Source of the DNA: Roseibium sp.
Lineage (GTDB): Bacteria > Pseudomonadota > Alphaproteobacteria > Rhizobiales > Stappiaceae
Reading direction: 5' to 3'
Length of the DNA: 64,000 nucleotides
NCBI GenBank assembly: GCA_017643925.1
Contig: JAEPML010000003.1
Coordinates: 124,001 to 188,000, forward strand
Shown here piece by piece: positions 35,577 through 43,755 of the stretch (positions are counted from its first letter, which is position 1; every line of letters begins with the position of its first letter). Position numbers and translations under genes: made by a program. The notes under the pieces are model-generated. The model was given only the letters and a program-made list of their open reading frames with translations. It was not told the origin of the DNA and ran no database searches.

Positions 35577-36962
35577 ATGCGTCTAAGTGATCAATTCGGG
35601 TATGACCTAACTCTTGCCGACCGGGACTCCGTCAACGCCTGGAACGCAACCGTGCTGGCCTTCCTTGCCCATGGCAAAACCACGCCCGAACATCTTGAAA
35701 ACTGCCTGAGCCGATCGCCCGATTTTGCGCTTGGTCACGCTGCGCGGGGTCTGTTCTGCCTTTTGCTCGGTCGCCGCGAACTCTACGCCACCGCGCAGGA
35801 ATGCCTGACAATCGCGCAGACCTCTGTGCGCCATTCGCCTGTTACGGAGCGGGAAGCCGCGGTCCTTGAGGCACTGGAAGTCTGGTTGCAGGGTTTCCCG
35901 ACCCGCTCGGCCGATATTCTGGATGCGGCCAACGTCAAGTTCCCGGAAGACGGTTTCCTGATGAAACTCGTCCATGCCATCCGGTTTGTGCTCGGCGACT
36001 CCATCGGCATGCGCCAGTCGATCGACCGCATTTATTCCGCCTATGACGAAACGCACCCGGCTTACGGCTACCTGCTCGGATGCCGCGCGTTTTCCCTTGA
36101 AGAAACCGGTGACTACCGCCAGGCAGAAGCCTCCGGTCGGCGGGGTCTGGAGTTTGCCCGGGACGACGCCTGGGGCCTGCACGCGGTTGCCCATGTCCAT
36201 GACATGACGGGACGTTCCGAAGAAGGCGCGGGATGGCTGGAAAACCATCCGGATGGCTGGGCGCATTGCAACAATTTCGGTTATCACGTGTGGTGGCACC
36301 TTGCGCTGATGTACCTGGACCAGGGCGATGCCGACAAGGCGCTGACGCTCTATGACGCCGATATCCGCAAGGACAAGACCGACGACTACCGAGACATCTC
36401 GAATGCGGCCTCGCTTCTGGTCCGGCTTGAACTGGAAGGCGTTGATGTCGGCGGTCGCTGGGACGAGCTTGCCCTTCTGTCCGACAAACGATCCGAGGAT
36501 GGCTGCAATGTCTTCGCAGACCTCCACTATCTGCTGGCGCTTTTGAACGGTGGCCGTCGCATGGGTTCCGACCGGTTGCTGACCGGCCTGAAGGCGCGGG
36601 CCAAGAGCGAGACGGATATCGGGCGCATTACCGCCGAAGCCGGACTGCCGACCGGGTTGGGCCTGGAACAGTACCGGAAGGGCAACTATGCTTCCGCTTT
36701 CTCGCTGCTGACATCTGCAAGGGACAATCTGCACCTGGTCGGTGGCTCACACGCACAGCGCGATGTCTTTGAACGCATTACCATCGATGCGGCCTTGCGC
36801 GCCGGATTGTCGACGGATGCCGAACGCCTGATCAAGAGCCGGAGCCACAAACGTGGCGCCCTTGATCGTTTTGCGGAACAGCGCCTTGAAATCTGTGACA
36901 GGATGCAACGTGCGGAACGTGTCATGGAAGATGAAAGCCTCAGGGCCGCCAATTCGGTGTAG
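35577..36962 (+). CDS. Tetratricopeptide-repeat protein (TTC38-like)
   Basis: 461 aa from the ATG at 35577 (AAAGG upstream); a TTG 60 nt earlier is less likely. The sequence is mainly paired helices of TPR type, for example HAARGLFCLLLGRRELYATA and GDYRQAEASGRRGLEFARDD. The motif HAVAHVHDMTGRSEEGAGWL followed by NFGYHVWWHLALMYLDQGD matches the bacterial relatives of TTC38. It has no signal peptide. Its role is unknown. OpgC follows 45 bp later on the same strand. Confidence 0.82.
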   Translation: MRLSDQFGYDLTLADRDSVNAWNATVLAFLAHGKTTPEHLENCLSRSPDFALGHAARGLFCLLLGRRELYATAQECLTIAQTSVRHSPVTEREAAVLEALEVWLQGFPTRSADILDAANVKFPEDGFLMKLVHAIRFVLGDSIGMRQSIDRIYSAYDETHPAYGYLLGCRAFSLEETGDYRQAEASGRRGLEFARDDAWGLHAVAHVHDMTGRSEEGAGWLENHPDGWAHCNNFGYHVWWHLALMYLDQGDADKALTLYDADIRKDKTDDYRDISNAASLLVRLELEGVDVGGRWDELALLSDKRSEDGCNVFADLHYLLALLNGGRRMGSDRLLTGLKARAKSETDIGRITAEAGLPTGLGLEQYRKGNYASAFSLLTSARDNLHLVGGSHAQRDVFERITIDAALRAGLSTDAERLIKSRSHKRGALDRFAEQRLEICDRMQRAERVMEDESLRAANSV

Positions 36963-37007
36963 AACCTGCTATCACACTGCAACTGACCGATTTGCCTTGG
37001 ACTTGAC

Positions 37008-38303
37008 GTGAACGCTCAACCACAAACAAAACGCCCCCGGGACCCGCGGCTCGATTTCTTCCGCGGCCTGGGAATGTTCATCATTTACATTGCCCATGTC
37101 CCCTGGAACTGGTGGACGCTCTGGATCCCGGCTCGGTTCGGCTTTTCCGATGCAACCGAGATCTTCGTGTTCTGTTCGGGGATGGCCTCCGCACTCGCCT
37201 TCGGCAAGATCTTCGACATCCACGGCTGGGGCATGGGGGCTGCCAGGATCCTGCACCGCATGTGGCAGGTCTACTGGGCCCATATCGGACAATTCCTGAT
37301 CATTGCCGTCGGGTTGGTGATGATCCATGAAAGCGGCTATCTCACCCGCTGTTGCGACCTGACGCAGGACTATGTCGTTTTGCTGAATCTCTGGCACCTG
37401 TTCGACAACACCAAGGTTGCGCTGCCAGGTCTCATGACGCTGACATGGGTGCCGAACTATTTCGATATCCTGCCGATGTACGTGGTGATCCTGGCCCTGA
37501 TACCGCTGATCATGCTGGCGTCCCGCGTGTCCGTCGCGGCCGCGTTTGCACTCTCCTTCGGCATGTGGCTGGCCGCTCAGTTCGGCCTTCTTGACCTGCC
37601 GGCCGAACCCTGGCTCAACGCCGAGGGCGAACATCGCAAGTGGTTCTTCAATCCCTTTGCCTGGCAGATGCTGTTCTTCACCGGCTTTGCCTTCATGCGG
37701 GGCTGGATCCCGGCCCCGCCGGTCAATACGAAGCTTGTGCTTTTCTGCCTTGCCGTGGTGATCGTGACCATTCCTTTCGCCTATTACAGGGCTTACGGGG
37801 CCAATCATCTCGATCTCGTCTGGGCACGCGAAGCGCGTGAAATTATCCGCCCGCTCTGGGTGAAAACCGAGTTCGGGCTCTTCAGATACCTGCACTTCCT
37901 GGCACTGGCCTACCTTGCCTGGGTCGCTGCCGGTGAGCATGGAAAGCGCCTGCTTGGCCATGGCGCCATCTGGGGCCGCTTCGTGAAGATCGTCCAGAAG
38001 GTTGGCCAACAATCGCTGCCGGTCTTCATGGCGAGCCTCGTGATCGCCCAGGCTGCGGCCCTGCTTCGGGACATGGTTTGGGGGCGCGGAGAATGGCTGC
38101 CGCAGATCCTTTCCAATCTTGGCGGGTTCCTGGCCCTCATCGTGGTTGCCTATGTCGCCGGCTGGTACAAGAGCCAGCCCTGGCGCAAGCCTCCGGCAAC
38201 CTCCTCCGGTGGGACACCCGACATGCCCGGTTCCTCCCCCAAGACCGATGCAAGGGTGACTGAAAGAACCGTGCAAGGTGCCAAGGAACCAGTCCTGTCC
38301 TAG
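37008..38303 (+). CDS. opgC: OpgC-domain membrane acyltransferase
   Basis: Inner-membrane protein of 431 aa with ten or so helices, resembling OpgC, which succinylates osmoregulated periplasmic glucans. Family sequence: RDPRLDFFRGLGMFIIYIAH, ATEIFVFCSGMASALAFGKI, WVPNYFDILPMYVVILALIP. The residues RLDFFRG carry the conserved Arg/Asp of acyltransferase-3-like enzymes. It starts with GTG at 37008; no in-frame ATG fits. The substrate glycan is inferred; no glucan synthase (OpgGH or NdvB) is nearby. Confidence 0.85.
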   Translation: MNAQPQTKRPRDPRLDFFRGLGMFIIYIAHVPWNWWTLWIPARFGFSDATEIFVFCSGMASALAFGKIFDIHGWGMGAARILHRMWQVYWAHIGQFLIIAVGLVMIHESGYLTRCCDLTQDYVVLLNLWHLFDNTKVALPGLMTLTWVPNYFDILPMYVVILALIPLIMLASRVSVAAAFALSFGMWLAAQFGLLDLPAEPWLNAEGEHRKWFFNPFAWQMLFFTGFAFMRGWIPAPPVNTKLVLFCLAVVIVTIPFAYYRAYGANHLDLVWAREAREIIRPLWVKTEFGLFRYLHFLALAYLAWVAAGEHGKRLLGHGAIWGRFVKIVQKVGQQSLPVFMASLVIAQAAALLRDMVWGRGEWLPQILSNLGGFLALIVVAYVAGWYKSQPWRKPPATSSGGTPDMPGSSPKTDARVTERTVQGAKEPVLS

Positions 38304-38336
38304 GTAGGGCTTTCGCCTCGAGACGCTCGCAAAAAC

Positions 38337-38371
38337 AAAAAGGCACCGGTCAGATGACCGGTGCCTTTTTT
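38337..38371. terminator. Bidirectional Rho-independent terminator
   Basis: A 12-bp perfect stem (38341-38352 with 38355-38366) is flanked by an A-run on the left and a T-run on the right. It can stop both the rightward opgC transcript and the leftward hsp20-DUF1150 transcript, which converge here. Confidence 0.9.
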
Positions 38372-38391
38372 GGTTCAGACTGTAACTTCGT

Positions 38392-38676
38392 TCAGTGCAG
38401 CGCCGCCATTTCCAGGTCGGCTTCGAAGGCATTTGCAACCGCCGCCTCGCGGCTGTCGGCCAACAGGATCGGCGTACCGTCCGCGTTCAACAGCGCATAG
38501 AGCGTCATGTTGTCCTGCAAGGGCGGCACCTCGGGAAACATTTCCTTCAGTTCCTGTGCCTTGATCGGCTTGATATAGGCAACGTCGCCCGTTCCAAGCT
38601 CTGTCAATTCATCGACGGACATGATGTCAGACATGAATTCGTTGTCTGCCCAGTCCGGGTTCTTTGGGTCGTGCAT
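38392..38676 (-). CDS. DUF1150 family protein
   Basis: 94 aa cytosolic protein with the DUF1150 core VAYIKPIKAQELKEMFP followed by LYALLNADGTPILLADSREA. It follows the Hsp20 gene by 32 bp on the same strand, a pairing common in alphaproteobacteria, so it is probably a heat-shock operon partner. Biochemical role unknown. An internal ATG at MSDIMSV is an alternative start. Confidence 0.88.
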   Translation of the reverse strand: MHDPKNPDWADNEFMSDIMSVDELTELGTGDVAYIKPIKAQELKEMFPEVPPLQDNMTLYALLNADGTPILLADSREAAVANAFEADLEMAALH

Positions 38677-38708
38677 CAGTGTTTCTCCATGTGTTGGCAG
38701 ACGAGGGT

Positions 38709-39137
38709 CTATTCGCCGCTGGAGATTTCTATTTTTTTGATGACACGTTCGGGCTCCGGACGTGCCAGGTCAATGGACAGGAGTCCATCTTTCAAGTCGG
38801 CTCCGAGGATCTCGATGCCTTCAGCCAATACAAATGCCCGCTGGAACTGCCGTGCGGCGATGCCGCGATGCAGATACTGCCGGGATTTGTCATCCACCTG
38901 ACGGCCTCTGATCACCAGTTGGCTCTCCTCAACGGAGACGTCCAGCTGGTCCCTGGTGAAACCGGCAACGGCTAGCGTAATGCGGATAATGTCGCCCTGA
39001 CCGTCCGTTTTGGGCAGTCTTTCGATATTATAGGGCGGATACCCATCATTCGCCGCCTTGGAGACGCGATCGAGAACTCGCTCGATATCGTCGAACCCGA
39101 GCATGAACGGGCTTGAAAACGCTGACATGCGTGACAT
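38709..39137 (-). CDS. Small heat shock protein, Hsp20/alpha-crystallin family
   Basis: ATP-independent holdase chaperone, about 142 aa. The N-terminus (FSSPFMLGFDDIERVLDRVS) and YNIERLPKTDG match rhizobial IbpA/HspH-type proteins. The alpha-crystallin domain spans about 40-135 with IRITLAVAGFTRDQLDVSVE and YLHRGIAARQFQRAFVLAEG; the C-terminus ends IKKIEISSGE with the I-x-I anchor. The start is either 39137 or 39128. An RpoH-like promoter and a structured leader lie upstream. Confidence 0.93.
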   Translation of the reverse strand: MSRMSAFSSPFMLGFDDIERVLDRVSKAANDGYPPYNIERLPKTDGQGDIIRITLAVAGFTRDQLDVSVEESQLVIRGRQVDDKSRQYLHRGIAARQFQRAFVLAEGIEILGADLKDGLLSIDLARPEPERVIKKIEISSGE

Positions 39138-39212
39138 CCTCAAAGTCCTTGTTGAAGCGACCTTGCACCCGGACCCTCCACGAGGCATCCAAGTTGGGGC
39201 TTTTCGGCCCCT
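39138..39212 (-). promoter_or_regulatory. hsp20 5' leader, possible RNA thermometer
   Basis: The leader from the predicted start site to the ATG is about 75-85 nt. It contains a short hairpin GGGGC-CGAAAA-GCCCC and, near the start codon, GGTCGCTTCAACAAGGAC, where TCGCT could pair loosely with the AAGGA-type ribosome site. Rhizobial hsp20 genes often carry ROSE thermometers with such pairing. I could not fold it, so this is tentative. Confidence 0.35.
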
Positions 39213-39220
39213 TCAGTATT

Positions 39221-39251
39221 AAATATGGCAACTGGTTAATTTTGATTCAAG
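39221..39251 (-). promoter_or_regulatory. RpoH (sigma-32)-type promoter of hsp20
   Basis: On the minus strand CTTGAA (39251-39246) is followed after 17 bp by CCATATTT (39228-39221). This agrees well with the alphaproteobacterial RpoH pattern CTTGAA-N17/18-CCATAT, as remembered. It would start RNA about 75-85 nt before hsp20. Confidence 0.75.
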
Positions 39252-39301
39252 GCGCGTGATTTTCCGGGCACTTGTGCACCGGCTTTTCACAGGCTTGCCC
39301 A

Positions 39302-40159
39302 CTAGTCCGGTTTCAAAACCGGGTCTGTTTTCAATAGCCTGGCAAGCGCTGAGACCGCCTGTCGCACCAGGGGTTCATGCCGCTCGTCCTGGTGCATGAC
39401 CAGCCATCTTTCGGTCTGCAGTTCCTCAATCGGCTCGGTTGTCCGGACCAGATCCGGATAAGCTTCACCAACGAACATGGGCAACAACATGCGCGCATGT
39501 CCCTTGCGAACGAGCATGAGGGCAAGCGAAGCCTTGTTGACCGTGATCGACACTTCGTCGGCATGATTTTCCCTGATCCAGATGCCGGTTGGAAACAGGC
39601 CTTCGTTTTCGACCGGGCCGATCAAGCCGAGGTCGTCATCAGCAGGGACGGTGGCCGACTGGTAGATCGCGAATGAAACGCTGCCCACCCTTTGTCCGGC
39701 GAGCCATTCCTGTTTGGGCCGCTGGTTGCGCACGCCGATATCGATCTGACGCCGTGCGACGTCCCGGTTACGCGGATCGGCGAGAAACTCGGGTGTCCAG
39801 TCGGCTTCTGGCGACCAGAACCCGTCGAGATTGTCCATCAACAGCCGCGTGGTCCATTCGCCTCCCGAAATTCGAATTCGGCGCTTCGCCTGGCCCGTGT
39901 CACGCCAGGCGGTGATCGACTGGGCAACCTGGTCCATGTCTTCCAGCTGCAGGAGAAGCTTCTGACCGGCCGGGGTCAGGAGATAGCCCCGTGCTTCGCG
40001 TTCAACCAGGCGCAGATTGAGGCTTCGCTCAAGCGCGGATACGCGGCGCCCGAGTGTTGCGGCACTGATCCCCGTCCTGGCTGCTGCGCCAGCCAGACCA
40101 CCGGCTTTCGCAACGGCCAGGAACAGTCTCAAATTCTCCCAATCGATATTTTGTTTCAT
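39302..40159 (-). CDS. LysR-family transcriptional regulator
   Basis: LTTR of 285 aa from the ATG at 40159. The winged helix reads WENLRLFLAVAKAGGLAGAA with TGISAATLGRRVSALERSL, and the C-terminal effector domain is of the short divergent type seen in the single-step LysR group (DxPR, AaeR-like). No clear Shine-Dalgarno. No enzyme gene diverges directly; the opposite side has only a doubtful small frame. The target is unknown. Confidence 0.87.
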   Translation of the reverse strand: MKQNIDWENLRLFLAVAKAGGLAGAAARTGISAATLGRRVSALERSLNLRLVEREARGYLLTPAGQKLLLQLEDMDQVAQSITAWRDTGQAKRRIRISGGEWTTRLLMDNLDGFWSPEADWTPEFLADPRNRDVARRQIDIGVRNQRPKQEWLAGQRVGSVSFAIYQSATVPADDDLGLIGPVENEGLFPTGIWIRENHADEVSITVNKASLALMLVRKGHARMLLPMFVGEAYPDLVRTTEPIEELQTERWLVMHQDERHEPLVRQAVSALARLLKTDPVLKPD

Positions 40160-40263
40160 TTTTGAAATCTCAATTTCAATTAGAAAACATGCAGATAATC
40201 GCCATCTGTGAGAATAATGGATCACACACTCCCAAAACAACCAAAATTGAATCGAGGCCGCTC

Positions 40264-40593
40264 ATGCTCGTCTCTGGTCCCTTGCCGATGCAGCACTCCA
40301 TCTCCCGTGACACACCCCCTGCCTGGAATGACCCAAGGCGGAACCTCTTTCCGCATCACGCCGAGTTCTGGCCTGAAGAGGTTCCTGAACATGTCCGCTT
40401 TCAGAGGCTCGACAGGAAGATCACCCGAAGGCGTCGGTGGCTTTTTGTTTTGCGCCTCATCTATCCGAAGGTGGTCCGGAAGGCACTCAAGCGCCAAAAC
40501 GACAGAACCGGCGCATTGGGCGCCGGCCTGAAAAAGTCATCGCACTCACGACAGGGATGTGCCTGTCAGCCGGCGCATTCCGTATCGTGTTAG
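40264..40593 (+). CDS. Doubtful small hypothetical protein
   Basis: The 430 bp between the LysR start and the next gene holds this open frame (109 codons from the ATG at 40264, GAGG 7 nt upstream). A central stretch with PEEVPEHVRFQRLDRK and RRRRWLFVLRLIYPKVV looks protein-like, but the final 25 residues do not. It ends in a 4-bp convergent overlap with the next gene, an arrangement seen at two other convergent pairs here. I do not recognise it, and it may be non-coding. Confidence 0.3.
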   Translation: MLVSGPLPMQHSISRDTPPAWNDPRRNLFPHHAEFWPEEVPEHVRFQRLDRKITRRRRWLFVLRLIYPKVVRKALKRQNDRTGALGAGLKKSSHSRQGCACQPAHSVSC

Positions 40594-41081
40594 TTATTTG
40601 CCCCTGCCAAAAGGTGACTGCCATGCGGGTTGTCGATCACCATCTTCCAGGACCCGTCCGCCTGCCGGCGCAACACCGCGATTGAAAGACCTGCACCATC
40701 GACAGGTTTGCCATCGGGTCCTGTCGCCTTCATCTTCCAGGGTGCGATGTGAATTGCAATGTCCCCTTCCACGATCACTTCGTGCCCGGAATAGGAAAAT
40801 GTCGGCGCCATGGCATTGAATTGCGTGAAGATCTGGCGTGCAACGGCTCCGTCCGAGACCGGCTGCCCCGGTTCGAAGGCAATGCTCTGATTGGCTTCGT
40901 AGGTCTGCATCACGGCATCGATGTCGCCTGCCTCGAAAGAGCTGGTCATCTTTTGCACTAAAGCCAACACGTCCTTCTGGTCCTGGGTCATAGGGCTTGT
41001 TCCTTCTGCTACGGCCGGGTTTGAAAATGCAAAGACAGCGACAGCAAGCGCCGCCAGTGTCAGGAATTTGAACGATCTCAT
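40590..41081 (-). CDS. Exported SnoaL/NTF2-like (DUF4440-type) protein
   Basis: 163 aa with a signal peptide (MRSFKFLTLAALAVAVFAFS, cleavage likely after AVA). The cone-shaped NTF2-like fold is suggested by VLALVQKMTSSFEAGDIDAV, IAIHIAPWKMKATG and SIAVLRRQADGSWKMVIDNP, which resembles the YybH/SgcJ group. Role unknown. It lies 115 bp downstream of the sigma-factor gene on the same strand and may belong to its regulon. Confidence 0.78.
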   Translation of the reverse strand: MRSFKFLTLAALAVAVFAFSNPAVAEGTSPMTQDQKDVLALVQKMTSSFEAGDIDAVMQTYEANQSIAFEPGQPVSDGAVARQIFTQFNAMAPTFSYSGHEVIVEGDIAIHIAPWKMKATGPDGKPVDGAGLSIAVLRRQADGSWKMVIDNPHGSHLLAGANN

Positions 41082-41196
41082 GTGTTTTCTCGCTCTGTGC
41101 GCAAGGCAAAGCGGCGCCAGCCCCGCTCTGGTCCAAGCTGGTGAAACATGTCTCTCTGGCTGATTTGTTGTCAGGCTCCCGATCGGGAGCGCGGAC

Positions 41197-42016
41197 CTAT
41201 GCCGGTGGCGACAGAATTTCCGTCAGCGCCACGCGAATGGCCTCGGGACATTCGTGATGGGGAACAGACCTGTGAAGCTTGAAGGTCTTCAGGTCTTCAA
41301 TGACCGCACCAACCTGTGCCCTTATGTCCGCGTAACCTTCCTTGGCATTCGCCGAGTTCGGATAGTTCCCGCGTTGAACACGCCCGGCTTCCATGGCCGC
41401 CGGCAATCGGCGCGGGCATGCGCATTTCGCCGAGGTGCTGACAATGCCGCAGTGATGGGAAGTAAACGCCTCCACCTCTGACCGGGCCCGCGACAGGCGC
41501 TTGCGATAGGTGGCCGGTGTCAATTCCAGGATCTGCGAGGCCTCCCCATGATCAAGCTCAAAGATATCCCCTAGCACATAGGCAAGCCGCGACTCCATTT
41601 TCAGGCAAAGCAACATGGCCATCGTGCAGGAAATTCTGAGCTCGTTCAGAAGCAGGGCGTCATCGGGCGCCTTTGGCGGATCGGCGACCAGACCGCTCTC
41701 CAGGTCGGCTGCGAACATGTCGAAAGTCAGCCCCAGGTCCCGGTCCCTGATCTTCCTGGTGTTCAGCAGATAGCGAACCGCCACACGGTAGACCCAGGTT
41801 GAGAAGGCTGCTTCACCCTTGAAGGTCGAGAGCTTGGTCAGGACAAGGATCAGGATCTCCTGTGTCGCTTCGCTGGCGTTATCCGGATTGACCAGAATGC
41901 GCCGTGCCAGCGCGTGCACCTGGTTGCTGGGTGCCGGACAACACCGCTTCCAGTGCGTTTCTGTCTCCGGCCTGAGCCGACCTGACATCCTCTGCCTTTA
42001 CTTCTATCAAAACCAT
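41197..42016 (-). CDS. ECF-type sigma factor, apparent N-terminal frameshift
   Basis: RNA polymerase sigma factor of the extracytoplasmic-function type. Region 2 is VHALARRILVNPDNASEATQ with STWVYRVAVRYLLNT after it, and region 4 is IFELDHGEASQILELTPATYRK. The natural start appears to be the ATG at 42016 (GAGGT upstream), reading VLIEVKAEDVRSAQAGDRNA; this frame breaks near 41921. Removing one C there would join it smoothly to VHALARR. The intact frame alone runs 41197-41988 with a poor N-terminus. A C-terminal tail of about 85 residues has Cys and His (HHCGIVSTSAKCACPRR) and could bind metal. Either mutated or a sequencing error. Confidence 0.7.
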
Positions 42017-42192
42017 CTGCGACCTCGTCGTTGGGCAATCATAGTGTTAGAGCGATCGACGAGGGAATGTGTGACACATTTTTTTCATCGCGCCGGAGCT
42101 TGCACCCTCCGGCCGGAAACGTCAGTGTTGCGGTCCACACCGATTCAGCAATTTCCCTGGCGGTCTTCACCGTCCCATCCCACGAGCCATTC

Positions 42193-42552
42193 ATGACACG
42201 CGACGAGTTCGACGCCTTCTGCAAGCAACTGACCGCAACCACCCACGTCATCCAGTGGGGCAATGCTTCGGTCTGGAAGGTTGGCGGCAAGATATTCGCC
42301 ATCTGCTCGCGTTGGGGGGAAGGAGATGCGCCGCGCTTCAGCTTCAAATGTTCCGATATTTCCTACGCCCTGCTGATCCAGCAAGACGGCCTGATCCCGG
42401 CACCTTATCTGGCGCGGGCCAAATGGGTGCAGATGGAGGAAGAAGGCGCGTTAAGCGACGAGGATCTCAAGGCCTATATCGTGGCAGCTCACAAGATCAT
42501 CGCCGGCAAGCTGACCAAGAAGGTCCGAAAAGAACTTGGCCTTGCAGACTGA
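42193..42552 (+). CDS. MmcQ/YjbR family protein
   Basis: 119 aa from the ATG at 42193. CyaY-like fold of the MmcQ/YjbR (DUF419) family with THVIQWGNASVWKVGGKIFA, FKCSDISYALLIQQDGLIPA and the C-terminal AHKIIAGKLTKKVRKELGL. Family members are described as DNA-binding-like, without a firm function. Its stop lies inside the start of the MFS gene. Confidence 0.88.
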   Translation: MTRDEFDAFCKQLTATTHVIQWGNASVWKVGGKIFAICSRWGEGDAPRFSFKCSDISYALLIQQDGLIPAPYLARAKWVQMEEEGALSDEDLKAYIVAAHKIIAGKLTKKVRKELGLAD

Positions 42553-43726
42553 CTTTTCCGGCAAATGGCGCTCACTGTCCCTGCTCATGATCGCTGAAGT
42601 CGCCGGCATGGGCCTCTGGTTCATGTCCGCCGCCATCCTGCCGGATCTGACCCGCGAATTCAACATCTCCGATACTCGCCAGGCCGCACTTTCAAGCGCC
42701 GTGCAGATCGGATTCGTGACGGGAGCCCTGGTGTCTGCCTTTCTCGGCCTCGCCGACAGGATCGACCCGCGCCGGTTCTTTGCCTTTTGCGCCATAACGG
42801 CGGCAGGCTTCAACGCGAGCCTGCTTGTGCTGGAACCGGGAGGGACAGCTTCCATTCTCGCCCGCTTTGCAACGGGGGCCCTTCTTGCCGGGGTGTATCC
42901 GGTCGGCATGAAGATCGCCGTGGGTTGGGGCAAGGAAGACAGGGGGCTCCTGGTCGGCACACTGGTTGGCGCACTCACACTCGGGTCCGCCGCCCCGCAT
43001 TTCCTTGCGCTTCTTGGAGGAACCGACTGGCGCTGGAGCCTCAGCGTTGCCTCCATTGCTTCTGCTGCAGGTGGTGTGCTGTGCCTCTTTGCAGGCCTTG
43101 GCCCCTTTCATGCCAGGGCCCCGCGCATGCAGGTGAAAGCCATTCTGCTTGCCTGGACCAACCGCAAGATCCGCTATGCCTATGCCGGGTATCTCGGACA
43201 CATGTGGGAGCTTTATGCCATGTGGGCGTGGATCGGCGTCGCGTTGACGGTTTCCTTCGCCGCGCACATGCCCGACACCGAGGCGGTGTCGTTGTCGCGC
43301 CTGATTGCTTTTCTCGTGATCGCGGCCGGTGGCGTTGCCAGCGTCGGTGCGGGCCTGTTGGCCGACCGTGTCGGCAAGGCCAACATCGCGATCCTTGCCA
43401 TGGCGATCAGCGGTTCGGCGGCGATTGCCTCGGCCCTGACTTTCGGCGGCCCGATCTGGCTAACGGTTCTGTGCGTTCTGATCTGGGGAGCGGCGATCCT
43501 GCCCGACTCGGCCCAGTTCTCGGCCCTTGTTGCCGACCATGCCCCGCCCGAGCTTGCCGGCAGCCTGATGACCTTCCAGACTGCGCTCGGCTTTGCCCTG
43601 ACCTTCTTCACGGTTCAGCTGACACCGCTCGGTGCAGAAATCATAGGCTGGCCGGGCATGTTTGCCCTGATGGCCATTGGTCCCGCGCTCGGGATTGTCG
43701 GGATGGTGCGGCTAAAGAGGCTCTGA
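42536..43726 (+). CDS. MFS transporter
   Basis: Twelve-helix major facilitator, 396 aa. It begins at a TTG (42536 or 42542) overlapping the MmcQ gene by up to 17 bp, so translation may be coupled. Motifs: MIAEVAGMGLWFMSAAILPD, ALVSAFLGLADRIDPRRFFA (the cytoplasmic loop-2 region) and VGAGLLADRVGKANIAILAM. Cargo unknown; the fold resembles nitrate/cyanate- or drug-type permeases. Confidence 0.84.
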   Translation: MALQTDFSGKWRSLSLLMIAEVAGMGLWFMSAAILPDLTREFNISDTRQAALSSAVQIGFVTGALVSAFLGLADRIDPRRFFAFCAITAAGFNASLLVLEPGGTASILARFATGALLAGVYPVGMKIAVGWGKEDRGLLVGTLVGALTLGSAAPHFLALLGGTDWRWSLSVASIASAAGGVLCLFAGLGPFHARAPRMQVKAILLAWTNRKIRYAYAGYLGHMWELYAMWAWIGVALTVSFAAHMPDTEAVSLSRLIAFLVIAAGGVASVGAGLLADRVGKANIAILAMAISGSAAIASALTFGGPIWLTVLCVLIWGAAILPDSAQFSALVADHAPPELAGSLMTFQTALGFALTFFTVQLTPLGAEIIGWPGMFALMAIGPALGIVGMVRLKRL

Positions 43727-43755
43727 ACCTGTTCCTTCGTTCGGCGAGCCGTGCG

